From Chelatococcus sp. (lineage in GTDB: Bacteria; Pseudomonadota; Alphaproteobacteria; Rhizobiales; Beijerinckiaceae), in the NCBI GenBank assembly GCA_003248805.1, contig QFQY01000014.1, forward strand, positions 62,001-126,000: a stretch of DNA of 64,000 bases. The letters run 5' to 3'. The notes below the pieces were generated by a model. The model did not search any database and had not been told where the DNA came from. It worked only from the letters and a program-made list of their open reading frames with translations. This document shows, in pieces, positions 7,946 through 16,085 of this stretch; position 1 is the first letter of the stretch, and each line of letters opens with the position of its first letter. Made by a program: the position numbers and the translations under genes.

Positions 7946-8899
7946 ATGACGCCGCTCGCACGGCTCGTGATCTCGCGCCTGGGCCAGGCGGTCGCGACGG
8001 CGTGGCTGCTCGCGACGCTCTGTTTCGGCTTCATGCATGCGCTGCCGGGGGACGCCGCGCTGCGGATCGCCGGCGCGCGGCTGGGCGAGGACCGCGTGAC
8101 GGCGGAGGCGCTCGCGCGCATCCGCGCCGAGGAAGGGCTCGATCGGCCGCTGGCGATGCAATATGCGACCTGGCTCGGCCGGCTCGCGCGCGGCGATCTC
8201 GGCAACTCGCTGGTCTCGCGCCAGCCCGTCTGGCAGGAGCTCGCGGATCGTGGGCGCTACACGCTCGGCCTCGGCGCGCTCGGCTGGCTGCTCTCCTATG
8301 CGATCGCCCTGCCGCTCGGCCTCTGTTGCGGGTTCCGGCCCGGAGGCTGGCTTGACCGGACGACGAATGCCTGCGCCGTCGCCCTGGCCTCGCTGCCGAG
8401 CTTCCTGATCGGCATCGGGCTGATCTCCGTCTTCGCCATCGCGCTGCGCTGGCTGCCGCCGGCCGGCTTCCGCACCACGGCCCATATGGTGCTGCCGGCC
8501 CTGACCTTGGCGCTCGGCCTCGCGGCCTTCTCGGTGAGGATCGTGCGCAATGCGGTGCTCGAGGTCCGCGGCGCCTTCTTCATGACGTTCGCCCGCTTGC
8601 GCGGCCATTCCACGCTCGCCGCCTTCAGGCAGCATGGCGTGCGCAACGCGGCGATCCCGATCACGACCTTCGCCGCGCTCCAGTTCGCCTATGTCGTGGA
8701 CGGCTTCGTCATCGTCGAGACCTTGTTCAACTATCCCGGCCTCGGCGATCTGCTCGTCCGGTCCCTGCTCGCGCGGGACGTGCCCGTCATCATGGGCGCG
8801 GCGCTGGTCATCGGGCTCTTGTATGCGGGGGTCAACCTGCTGGCCGACATCGCCTGCCTCAAGCTCGATCCGCGCCGTGCGGTGGAGGGCGCGGCATGA
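7946..8899 (+). CDS. ABC importer permease, DppB/NikB type
   Basis: Integral membrane protein of 317 residues with about six hydrophobic segments. It opens with ISRLGQAVATAWLLATLCFGFMHALPGD, typical of DppB/OppB/NikB subunits, and has an EAA-like loop in the second half (VLEVRGAFFMTFARLRG). It forms the inner-membrane channel with the next gene product. Its stop overlaps the next start (ATGA at 8896), so the two are translationally coupled. Confidence 0.9.
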   Translation: MTPLARLVISRLGQAVATAWLLATLCFGFMHALPGDAALRIAGARLGEDRVTAEALARIRAEEGLDRPLAMQYATWLGRLARGDLGNSLVSRQPVWQELADRGRYTLGLGALGWLLSYAIALPLGLCCGFRPGGWLDRTTNACAVALASLPSFLIGIGLISVFAIALRWLPPAGFRTTAHMVLPALTLALGLAAFSVRIVRNAVLEVRGAFFMTFARLRGHSTLAAFRQHGVRNAAIPITTFAALQFAYVVDGFVIVETLFNYPGLGDLLVRSLLARDVPVIMGAALVIGLLYAGVNLLADIACLKLDPRRAVEGAA

Positions 8900-9738
8900 G
8901 CGCGCTCGCCGAGCCCGCCGCCGCGGACCGCCGCCTGGGCCTGACGACCGGGCTCTGCCTGCTCGGAGCCGTCGCCGGCCTGGCGCTGCTGGGGCCGCTC
9001 GTCGTCGCGAACGACCCCAACGCCCAGGATCTGGTGCGGATTCTCGAAGCGCCAAGCTTCGCTCACCCGCTCGGCACGGACCATGTCGGACGCGACGTGC
9101 TGGCGAGGCTGGTGCATGGGGCTGCCCGCTCGCTGAGCCTCGGCCTCGTCTCCGTTGCCCTCGCGACGGGGGCGGGCACGGCCCTGGGCCTGCTCGCCGC
9201 TCATTCGGGGCGGCTCGCCGACAGCCTGCTCATGCGCCTGGCCGACCTGCTGCTCGCCTTCCCCGGCATGCTCCTGGCGCTGGTCATCGCCGGATTTCTG
9301 GGTGGCGGCGTGCTGCCGCTGCTCGTGGGGATCACGCTGTCGATCGTGCCCCAGTTCATGCGGATGGCACGCGCCGTCGCGCTCGGCGTCCTCGTCGAGT
9401 CGCATGTCGAGGCGGCGCGCCTCGCGGGCTTTTCCACGCGCAGGATCCTCGTCCGTCATGTCCTGCCGCCGGTCTGGCGACAGATCGCGACGCTCGCCAC
9501 GCTCGGCCTCGGGAGCACCATCATGTCGATCTCGGTCCTCGGCTTCCTGGGGCTCGGCCTCCAGCCGCCGACCCCGGAATGGGGTGCGACGATCAGCGAG
9601 ATGCTGCCCTATCTGTCCGAAGGGCCGATCCAGCTCGCCGCACCCTGCCTGGCCATCTTCGCCTCGGTGCTCGGAGCGACCCTGGTCGGCCAGGCCCTGT
9701 CCGAGCAGCCGGCGACCTCGGCGGGCGAGGCGCGATGA
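8896..9738 (+). CDS. ABC importer permease, DppC/NikC type
   Basis: Second channel subunit, 280 residues. The N-terminal half has the DppC-type HPLGTDHVGRDVLARLVHGAARSL motif. The EAA-type loop at about 173-190 (HVEAARLAGFS.RRILVRHVLPP) docks on the ATPase. It overlaps both neighbours by four bases (ATGA at 8896 and 9735). It belongs to the riboswitch-led importer operon. Confidence 0.92.
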   Translation: MSALAEPAAADRRLGLTTGLCLLGAVAGLALLGPLVVANDPNAQDLVRILEAPSFAHPLGTDHVGRDVLARLVHGAARSLSLGLVSVALATGAGTALGLLAAHSGRLADSLLMRLADLLLAFPGMLLALVIAGFLGGGVLPLLVGITLSIVPQFMRMARAVALGVLVESHVEAARLAGFSTRRILVRHVLPPVWRQIATLATLGLGSTIMSISVLGFLGLGLQPPTPEWGATISEMLPYLSEGPIQLAAPCLAIFASVLGATLVGQALSEQPATSAGEAR

Positions 9739-11168
9739 GCGGCTGCGCGCTTCGTCTTTCGGGCCTGACGATCCGGGACGCCCGCGGAACCGCGCTTGTC
9801 GCCGGCGCGACCCTGGAGGTGCCGTTCGGCCAGGCTCTCGTCCTGATCGGCGAGAGCGGCAGCGGCAAGAGCCTGATCGCCCAGGCCGTGCTCGGACTCC
9901 TGCCGGAGGGCTTCTCGGCCGAAGGCGAGATCGCGATCGGACGCCACCGGCCGGTCGCGGCAGGCGACAGGGCGGCGCTGCGCCGCTTCTGGGCCCGTGA
10001 GGTGATGCTGTTGCCACAGGAGCCGCGGGCCGCCTTCGACCCGACGATGCGCATCGTGCGCCAGATCGCCCATGCCCGCCACGGGGCCCTGGAGCCGGTC
10101 GAGGCGCTGGCCGCCGTCGATCTGACTCCGGGGGATGGCGGGCGCTACCTCTTCGAGCTCTCGGGCGGCATGGCCCAGCGCGCGCTGTTCGCGGCCGTCC
10201 TGACCGGGTCCGCCCCGCTGGTGATCGCCGACGAGCCGACGAAAGGGCTCGACCAGCCCAGGATCGCGCAGACCGTCGCCCTGATCCGCGAGCTGCTGCG
10301 GCGCGGCCGGGCGCTGGTGATCGTGACCCATGATCTCGGGCTCGCGCGGGATCTGGGCGGGGCCGTCGCCGTCATGCGAGAGGGGCGAATCGTCGAGACC
10401 GGGCGGAGCGAAACCGTCTTCTCCGCGCCGAGACATCCCTATACCAGGGCCTGGCTCGATGCGGACCCGACCCGGTGGCGCCCGTGCTGGTCCTGCCTCG
10501 CCATGGACGCCCCCGTTCTCGCCGCCCATGGCCTGAGTTTCGGCTATCGGCGCTCGGCGCCGCTGTTCCGGGATCTCGATGTGCATGTCCCGCGCGGGGG
10601 CGTGCTGGGGCTCAGGGGGCCGAGCGGCTCGGGCAAGTCGACGCTCGGCAACATCCTCCTCGGCCTGCAGGCGCCGCGGCAGGGCACGGTGCTGTGGGCG
10701 GGCGTCGATCCCTATCGCACCCCGGCTCTTCGGCAGCGACTGCGCCGCCGATACCAGAAGCTGCACCAGGATCCGGCCACCGTCTTCCTGCCGAACCGGG
10801 CGCTCTCCCGGCAGATCGCGGACCTCGCCGAAGTCGTCCCGGGGCTCGACCTCGACAAGGCGCTGCCGCCGCTGCTCGACCGCCTCAGGCTGAAGCCCGC
10901 CATCCTGTCGCGCTTCGCCTCGGAGGTCTCCGGCGGCGAGGCGCAGCGCGCCGCGCTCGCACGTATCCTGCTACTGGAACCCGAGCTGATCGTCGCGGAC
11001 GAGCCGACCTCCCGCCTCGACCCGCTGGTCCAGCGGGAGACCATGGCGCTCCTGCGCGAGATCGTCGCGGAGAGGCGGATGGGGCTCGTGCTGATCAGCC
11101 ACGACACCGCGCTCACGCGGGCGAGCGCGGATGCGGTCATCGATCTCGGATGCGCCGCCGACCGGTAG
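9735..11168 (+). CDS. Fused double ABC ATPase of the metal/peptide importer (DppD-DppF / NikD-NikE type)
   Basis: A single reading frame of 477 codons encodes two nucleotide-binding domains normally made as separate proteins. First domain: Walker A GESGSGKS at 39-46, signature LSGGMAQR at 142, Walker B LVIADEPT at 162. Second domain: Walker A GPSGSGKS at 295-302, signature VSGGEAQR at 398, Walker B LIVADEPT at 418. The junction is a short linker near 245-257 with no stop; M257 (10503) could be an internal start for the second domain. The first half is shorter than usual and lacks the long C-terminal extension of DppD-type subunits. Confidence 0.88.
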   Translation: MSGCALRLSGLTIRDARGTALVAGATLEVPFGQALVLIGESGSGKSLIAQAVLGLLPEGFSAEGEIAIGRHRPVAAGDRAALRRFWAREVMLLPQEPRAAFDPTMRIVRQIAHARHGALEPVEALAAVDLTPGDGGRYLFELSGGMAQRALFAAVLTGSAPLVIADEPTKGLDQPRIAQTVALIRELLRRGRALVIVTHDLGLARDLGGAVAVMREGRIVETGRSETVFSAPRHPYTRAWLDADPTRWRPCWSCLAMDAPVLAAHGLSFGYRRSAPLFRDLDVHVPRGGVLGLRGPSGSGKSTLGNILLGLQAPRQGTVLWAGVDPYRTPALRQRLRRRYQKLHQDPATVFLPNRALSRQIADLAEVVPGLDLDKALPPLLDRLRLKPAILSRFASEVSGGEAQRAALARILLLEPELIVADEPTSRLDPLVQRETMALLREIVAERRMGLVLISHDTALTRASADAVIDLGCAADR

Positions 11169-11242
11169 TCCTCTCCGGCCGGGAGCCATCGCGACGAAAG
11201 GCCCCGTCCCGGATCGCGGACGCTGCCGCCCCGGGCGTCGCG

Positions 11243-12211
11243 TCAGGCGGCGTTGCGGAGCAACTGCTGGGAAACCCAGCCATAGGTGTGCTCGAGACCG
11301 ACCCGCAGCGCCTGGGTCGGCTCCCAGCCCAGCTTGGCGCGGATTAGACGGTTGTCCGAATTGCGCCCCCGCACCCCCGTCGGACCCGGGATGTGGTTCT
11401 TCTCGATGCGTTTGCCGGCCACGTCCGCAATCATGTCGGCGAGCTGGTTGATCGTCACCATCTCCTCGGAGCCGATGTTCACGGGCTCCTTGTAGTCCGA
11501 GCGCATCAGCCGGATCGTCCCTTCCACGCATTCGTCGACATACAGGAACGAGCGCGTCTGCAGGCCGTCTCCCCAGATGTCGATGGTCCCGCCGTTCGGC
11601 ACCGAGGCGATCTTGCGGCAGAGCGCGGCGGGCGCCTTCTCCTTGCCGCCGTTCCAGGTGCCTTCCGGCCCGAAGATGTTGTGGTAGCGGGCGATCCGCG
11701 TGATCATGCCCCGGTTGCGGCCATAGGTCATGTAGAGCCGTTCGCTGAACAGCTTCTCCCAGCCATATTCGCTGTCGGGAGCGGCCGGATAGGCCGAGGA
11801 TTCCTCGCAGTTGGGGTCGTCCGGGTCGACCTGGTTGCGCTCCGGATAGATGCAGGCGGAGGACGAGTAGAAGACGCGCTTGATGTTGCGCTTATAGGCC
11901 GCGTCGAGAACATTGAGGTTGATGCTCGCCGAATTGTGCATGATGTCGGCATCATGCTCGCCAGTAAAAATATATCCGGCGCCGCCCATGTCGGCCGCGA
12001 GCTGGTAGACTTCGTCGAATGATCGGTCGATCACCGACCGTGTGAAGTAGCTGTCGCGCAGATCGCCGACGGCGAAATCATCCGCTTGCGTCTCTGCGTA
12101 TTCATGATGCTTGAGATCGACGCCGCGAACCCAGAAGCCTTCCCGTTTCAGGCGTTTCACGAGATGGCCTGCAATAAATCCACCAGACCCGCACACAAGA
12201 GCCGATTTCAT
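11243..12211 (-). CDS. GDP-mannose 3,5-epimerase-like NAD-dependent epimerase (extended SDR)
   Basis: Extended SDR enzyme of 322 residues. The NAD-binding GSGGFIAGHL is at 8-17, and catalytic residues are C120 in SSSACIYPE plus Y149 and K153 in YGWEK. Several segments closely follow plant GDP-mannose 3,5-epimerase: LAADMGGAGYI, RYHNIFGPEGTWNGGKEKAPAALCRK, WGDGLQTRSF and HIPGP.GVRGRNSDN. That enzyme converts GDP-D-mannose to GDP-L-galactose or GDP-L-gulose. It stands alone here, convergent with the importer operon, so its product may feed a surface polysaccharide encoded elsewhere. Exact sugar specificity is not proven. Confidence 0.85.
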   Translation of the reverse strand: MKSALVCGSGGFIAGHLVKRLKREGFWVRGVDLKHHEYAETQADDFAVGDLRDSYFTRSVIDRSFDEVYQLAADMGGAGYIFTGEHDADIMHNSASINLNVLDAAYKRNIKRVFYSSSACIYPERNQVDPDDPNCEESSAYPAAPDSEYGWEKLFSERLYMTYGRNRGMITRIARYHNIFGPEGTWNGGKEKAPAALCRKIASVPNGGTIDIWGDGLQTRSFLYVDECVEGTIRLMRSDYKEPVNIGSEEMVTINQLADMIADVAGKRIEKNHIPGPTGVRGRNSDNRLIRAKLGWEPTQALRVGLEHTYGWVSQQLLRNAA

Positions 12212-12732
12212 TTTTACAAATTCCCCTGCTCTGAGATCGGCTTATAATTGCCGAGCCGTTTATCGCAGGGATCTCAGTGAAATAAGACTGGCAATTCTGA
12301 ACTAGCGCTTCGCAATGGGGTTAGTCTCGAGGAGGGGTATCGGGCCCCCGGCTGGCGACGGCCTCCCGCTCCTTCGGCATCCCGATGATCTGCGCATTCC
12401 TCGGACGGTGACGCTGGTCTCGTCCGTTCCTTGATCGACGGACTTCCACTCGACCCGGAAGGAAGACGAGGGGCGGAGAGACCGTTTGGATACGTCTGGA
12501 GCCTCCCTCGAGACGCCGCTGCCCGGCTCGTCGGAGGAGGGCTCGAATTCTCAAACAGCTCTCAGGTCAGTGGCAGACAAGGCAAAGGATCTGCCGGAAG
12601 CGCAGGATCAGGCGCTCGGCGGCAGCGCGCATCAGCGGGGAGACGCGGACAGGCAAACCGTGATCGACGCGCTGAACACCGCCGAGATCGTTTTGCGAAT
12701 CCTGCTGCTTTGACGGCAGGCCGACCGCAGCG
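12212..12732. other. 521-bp intergenic region, promoter-like part and degenerate repeat
   Basis: The first 90 bp upstream of the epimerase gene are relatively AT-rich (TTATAAT at 12242-12248, between TCGGC and GCCGA) and probably hold its promoter. The middle (12330-12480) shows nothing recognisable. The end contains a small questionable reading frame with a degenerate palindromic repeat. Confidence 0.5.
12486..12713 (+). CDS. Possible small hypothetical protein (doubtful)
   Basis: A 75-codon frame from a TTG, with GGAGAG a few bases upstream, encoding a hydrophilic, acidic N-terminus and an aliphatic end (NTAEIVLRILLL). No family is recognised. Bases 12497-12545 resemble a degenerate half of the palindromic repeat at 30026-30142, in the same reading phase (ASLETPL versus ASFETPL). 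The frame may therefore be a chance product of that repeat. Confidence 0.25.
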   Translation: MDTSGASLETPLPGSSEEGSNSQTALRSVADKAKDLPEAQDQALGGSAHQRGDADRQTVIDALNTAEIVLRILLL

Positions 12733-13011
12733 CTACTTCGCGCCGCGCTTCTTTCGATCGTCCTTGACCGGCTCCGCCGCAGACTTCGTCGAGCGAGTGA
12801 GCGTCGCGATCGCGAGCGGCGGCTTGCCCGACTTTTCGGCGATGATCTGGTCCTGCTCTGCGATGGCGGTGCGGGCGGGTTCGTCGCCATCGAGCCCGCC
12901 GAGCAGCGCGGTCGGGACGCGCCGATTCGATGTTCTGGATCCGTCTTCATAGACGACGTCGAACATCGTGAACTCGGCATCGAGGGCTTTGGATTTCGTG
13001 CGCTTGGCCAT
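12733..13011 (-). CDS. Conserved-looking small hypothetical protein
   Basis: Protein of 92 residues: basic N-terminus, a central FDVVYEDGSRTSNRRVP segment and a GLDGDEPARTAIAEQDQIIAEKSGKPP segment, then a Lys/Arg-rich tail. Similar short proteins occur in Rhizobiales as uncharacterised proteins (from memory, not searched). It has no signal peptide or membrane segment. It is transcribed alone and tail-to-tail with the doubtful small frame upstream. Function unknown. Confidence 0.7.
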   Translation of the reverse strand: MAKRTKSKALDAEFTMFDVVYEDGSRTSNRRVPTALLGGLDGDEPARTAIAEQDQIIAEKSGKPPLAIATLTRSTKSAAEPVKDDRKKRGAK

Positions 13012-13230
13012 AGAAGTCTACTGTCTCTCCGACCCCGCTTCCGATCCGGGAGCCTCTGGCTGCCGGCAGCGCCCATGGCTGCAAGCGAATCACCCGGAGG
13101 CTCGACAGGGCGTCATTCCAGCCTGAGCCGGCCCAAGCCCAATCGCACAGGATGTCGGGGGTAAAGGTTGGGGCAGCGCTTGCGCGCCATTCCGTAAAGA
13201 CTGCGGTATCAGTGCCTCACGGAGGGAATT

Positions 13231-13306
<76 letters not shown>

Positions 13307-13417
13307 TCCGGCGCCGCAACCGCGGCGCAGCGCTCTATAGGCGGGAGCGCTCGAAGACTCAAGCGCCGAATGTCATGCTAGCGACATTCTTTTTTCGCCG
13401 CCGCGGGCAGGTCGCCC

Positions 13418-13813
13418 TCAGGGCTCCTCGTCGCCCTCGATATCGCCGTCGATCAGGTCGGCGACGTCGTCGTCGCCTTCCTCGTCTTCCTCGAGGAAGG
13501 TGTCGTCGTCCTCGCCGGCGATGTCGTCCTCGATCTCGATGTCGTCCTCGCTGGTAACGACGGCTTCCTTCTCGGTGGCCTCGGCATCGGCCTCGTCGAG
13601 CGAAACGATCTCGACCGCGCCGTCGGCGGCCTCGGCCTCTTCCTCGTCATCCTCGGGCTTCGCGGCCGCGGCGGCCTTCGCCTGCGGCTCGAACATCGAA
13701 CGCGGGAACGACTGGCCCGTATAGGGCGAGACGATCGGATCCTTGTTCAGGTCATAGAATTTGCGGCCTGTCGTCGGGCAGACACGCTTCGTTCCCAGTT
13801 CCGGTTTCGCCAC
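13418..13813 (-). CDS. TIGR02300 family protein (FYDLN-acid)
   Basis: Small alphaproteobacterial protein with a basic, zinc-finger-like N-terminus (AKPELGTKRVCPTTGRKFYDLNKDP) and a very acidic Asp/Glu-rich C-terminus. The FYDLN motif defines the family, whose function is unknown. Start: GTG at 13813 places VAKPELG at the usual family N-terminus and has GAAGG nine bases upstream; the ATG at 13837 would add eight residues. Only one cysteine of the presumed metal site remains. The gene lies between tRNA-Ala and aroA, a common Rhizobiales neighbourhood. Confidence 0.88.
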   Translation of the reverse strand: MAKPELGTKRVCPTTGRKFYDLNKDPIVSPYTGQSFPRSMFEPQAKAAAAAKPEDDEEEAEAADGAVEIVSLDEADAEATEKEAVVTSEDDIEIEDDIAGEDDDTFLEEDEEGDDDVADLIDGDIEGDEEP

Positions 13814-14002
13814 TGCGTCGGACCTTCGATCTGTCATGTTCTGGAAAAGCAGGCGCGTCCGTTAGTCGGGGCGCGCCGCCCTGTCAAATGGTGTTTTCGC
13901 CGCTCCCGCCGCAGCGCCGCGTGACGCATGCCACGCGACCATGCTAGGGGCAGCCCGCTATTTCGTGAACCGCCGCCGCAGATTCAAGCTGGGTTTCGAG
14001 CT

Positions 14003-15343
14003 TTGGCCCATTCAGACCACCCTCTCGCCGTCTCCGCCCGCGCCTGCGGGCCGCTCGCGGGGCGCATTCGCGTTCCCGGCGACAAGTCGATCTCGCACCG
14101 GGCGCTGATCTTCGGCCTCCTCGCCATCGGCGAAACGCGGGTCAGCGGCCTGCTCGAAGGCGAGGACGTGTTGCGCACGGCGGACGCCGCCCGCGCGCTG
14201 GGCGCAGTGGTGCATCATGACGGCCCGGGGCTCTGGCGCGTCCAGGGCGTCGGAGTCGGCGGCCTGCGCGAACCCGCCGGCGTGCTCGATTTCGGCAATG
14301 CCGGCACGGGCTCGCGGCTGATGATGGGCGTCTGCGGCTCGCATCCCATCACCACGACCTTCGACGGAGACGCCTCGCTGCGGAAGCGGCCGATGCGCCG
14401 GATTCTCGACCCGCTCGAGCAGATGGGCACGGTCGTCGTCAGCCAGCAGGACGGCGGGCGCGTGCCGCTGACGCTGCGCGGCCCGAAGGAGCCGACGCCG
14501 ATCGTCTACCGCACGCCGGTCGCCTCCGCCCAGATCAAGTCGGCAGTGCTGCTGGCGGGTCTCGCCGCCCCGGGCGAGACGACCGTGATCGAGCAGGAGG
14601 CCAGCCGCGACCACACCGAGAAGATGCTGGTGCATTTCGGTGCCGAGGTTTCCGTGTCGCCGGAGGGCTCGCATGGCCGGCGCATCACACTGAAGGGCCA
14701 GCCGGAGCTCCGGGCGGCCCCGGTGGTCGTGCCGGCGGATCCGTCCTCCGCCGCGTTCCCGCTGGTGGCGGGGTTGATCGTGCCGGGGTCGGACATCGTG
14801 CTCGAGAGCGTGATGACGAACCCGCTGCGCTCGGGCCTGCTGACGACTCTGCGCGAGATGGGCGCCGACATCACGGTGGAAGCGGAATCGAACGAGGGCG
14901 GGGAAGCCGTCGCGACCCTGCGCGTGCGCGCCGGCGGCCTGAAGGGCGTCACCGTGCCGGCCGAGCGCGCGCCCTCCATGATCGACGAATACCCGGTCCT
15001 CGCCGTGGCGGCGTCCTTCGCCAGCGGCACCACGCGCATGTGCGGGCTCCAGGAATTGCGGGTCAAGGAATCGGACCGGCTCGCCGCCGTGGCGGACGGT
15101 CTGCGGGCGGCCGGCGTCACCTGCGCCATCGAGGGCGACGATCTCGTGGTGGAGGGCGGCAACGGTCGCGTCGAGGGCGGCGGCACCGTCGCCACCCATC
15201 TCGACCACCGGATCGCCATGAGCTTCCTCGTCATGGGGCTGGCCAGCGAGAAGCCGATGACCGTCGACGACGGCGCGATGATCGCGACGAGTTTCCCGAC
15301 CTTCGTTTCCCTGATGAACGGTCTCGGGGCCGACATCGGATGA
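14003..15343 (+). CDS. aroA: 3-phosphoshikimate 1-carboxyvinyltransferase (EPSP synthase), class II-like
   Basis: Sixth step of the shikimate pathway, joining PEP to shikimate-3-phosphate. At 446 residues it matches the Agrobacterium CP4-type class II enzyme. Motifs: GDKS at 26-29, SAQIK at 175-179, RDHTE at 202-206 and DEYPVLAVAA in the second half. The fourth class II motif reads NPLR where CP4 has NPTR. The PEP-site loop reads NAGTG at 99-103, keeping the glycine (G101) that CP4 replaces with alanine. Start TTG at 14003 gives the usual N-terminus; ATG at 13928 would add 25 unusual residues. The stop overlaps cmk (ATGA). Confidence 0.94.
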   Translation: MAHSDHPLAVSARACGPLAGRIRVPGDKSISHRALIFGLLAIGETRVSGLLEGEDVLRTADAARALGAVVHHDGPGLWRVQGVGVGGLREPAGVLDFGNAGTGSRLMMGVCGSHPITTTFDGDASLRKRPMRRILDPLEQMGTVVVSQQDGGRVPLTLRGPKEPTPIVYRTPVASAQIKSAVLLAGLAAPGETTVIEQEASRDHTEKMLVHFGAEVSVSPEGSHGRRITLKGQPELRAAPVVVPADPSSAAFPLVAGLIVPGSDIVLESVMTNPLRSGLLTTLREMGADITVEAESNEGGEAVATLRVRAGGLKGVTVPAERAPSMIDEYPVLAVAASFASGTTRMCGLQELRVKESDRLAAVADGLRAAGVTCAIEGDDLVVEGGNGRVEGGGTVATHLDHRIAMSFLVMGLASEKPMTVDDGAMIATSFPTFVSLMNGLGADIG

Positions 15344-15990
15344 GCGGGCGCGGGACAGCGCCGCTGGTCATCGCGGTCGATGGGCCCGCGGCCTCAGGCA
15401 AGGGCACCCTCGCCAAGCGGCTCGCGGCCCATTACGGCCTGCCCTGGCTCGACACGGGCTCGCTCTACCGCAAGGTGGCGCTCGCCATGCTCGATGCCGG
15501 GCATGAGATCGGCGATGCCGAGGCGGCGGCCGCGATCGCCACGCAGTTCGACGACGATGCCTTCGACGAGGACAGGCTGCGCGGCCGCGAGATCGGCGAG
15601 GCCGCCTCGGTCGTCGCCGCGATGCCGGCGGTCCGCGCCGCGCTGATCGCACGCCAGCGCTGCTTTGCGGCGCAGGCCTCCGGAGCGGTGCTCGACGGGC
15701 GCGACATCGGCACCGTCATCTGCCCAGCCGCCACCGCGAAGCTCTTCGTCACCGCCACGCCGGAGGTTCGCGCCGCGCGCCGCCAGAAGGAACTGGCGGG
15801 ACGCGGCGAGCCTGCCGCTTTCGAAGGCATTCTCGCCGATATCCGCCGCCGCGATGCCCGCGATTCTGGCCGCAGCGACGCCCCGCTGAAGGCTGCGGAC
15901 GACGCCGTCATCCTCGATACCTCGGCGCTGACCGTCGATGAGGCGGCCGCGGCCGCCATCGCGATCGTGGAATCGCGCCGCGCCGGCTGA
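15340..15990 (+). CDS. cmk: Cytidylate kinase
   Basis: Phosphorylates CMP and dCMP with ATP, in pyrimidine nucleotide recycling. It has 216 residues with the P-loop GPAASGKGT near 15-23, the substrate segment LDTGSLYRKVA and the LDGRDIGTV motif, and an arginine-rich lid (RRRDARDSGRSDAPLK). The start overlaps the aroA stop by four bases, so the pair is coupled. In many alphaproteobacteria rpsA follows cmk; here a DUF1194 gene follows instead. Confidence 0.95.
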   Translation: MSGRGTAPLVIAVDGPAASGKGTLAKRLAAHYGLPWLDTGSLYRKVALAMLDAGHEIGDAEAAAAIATQFDDDAFDEDRLRGREIGEAASVVAAMPAVRAALIARQRCFAAQASGAVLDGRDIGTVICPAATAKLFVTATPEVRAARRQKELAGRGEPAAFEGILADIRRRDARDSGRSDAPLKAADDAVILDTSALTVDEAAAAAIAIVESRRAG

Positions 15991-16085
15991 GCCTCGGATT
16001 CGGGCGGGCGCCGCCCAGCTTTGACGCTTGGAACGAATCGAAAGCAAGCGCACACTGCCGTTGCGACATGACGACGGAGGTGGCG

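Noticed and set aside
8634..9734. Upstream extension of the fused ATPase frame
   Set aside because: It overlaps both permease genes in another frame and has shadow composition; the real start is ATG 9735, with a four-base overlap of the permease stop.
13375..13724. Ser/Arg-rich small frames opposite the FYDLN protein
   Set aside because: They are reverse-strand reflections of its Asp/Glu-rich repeats.
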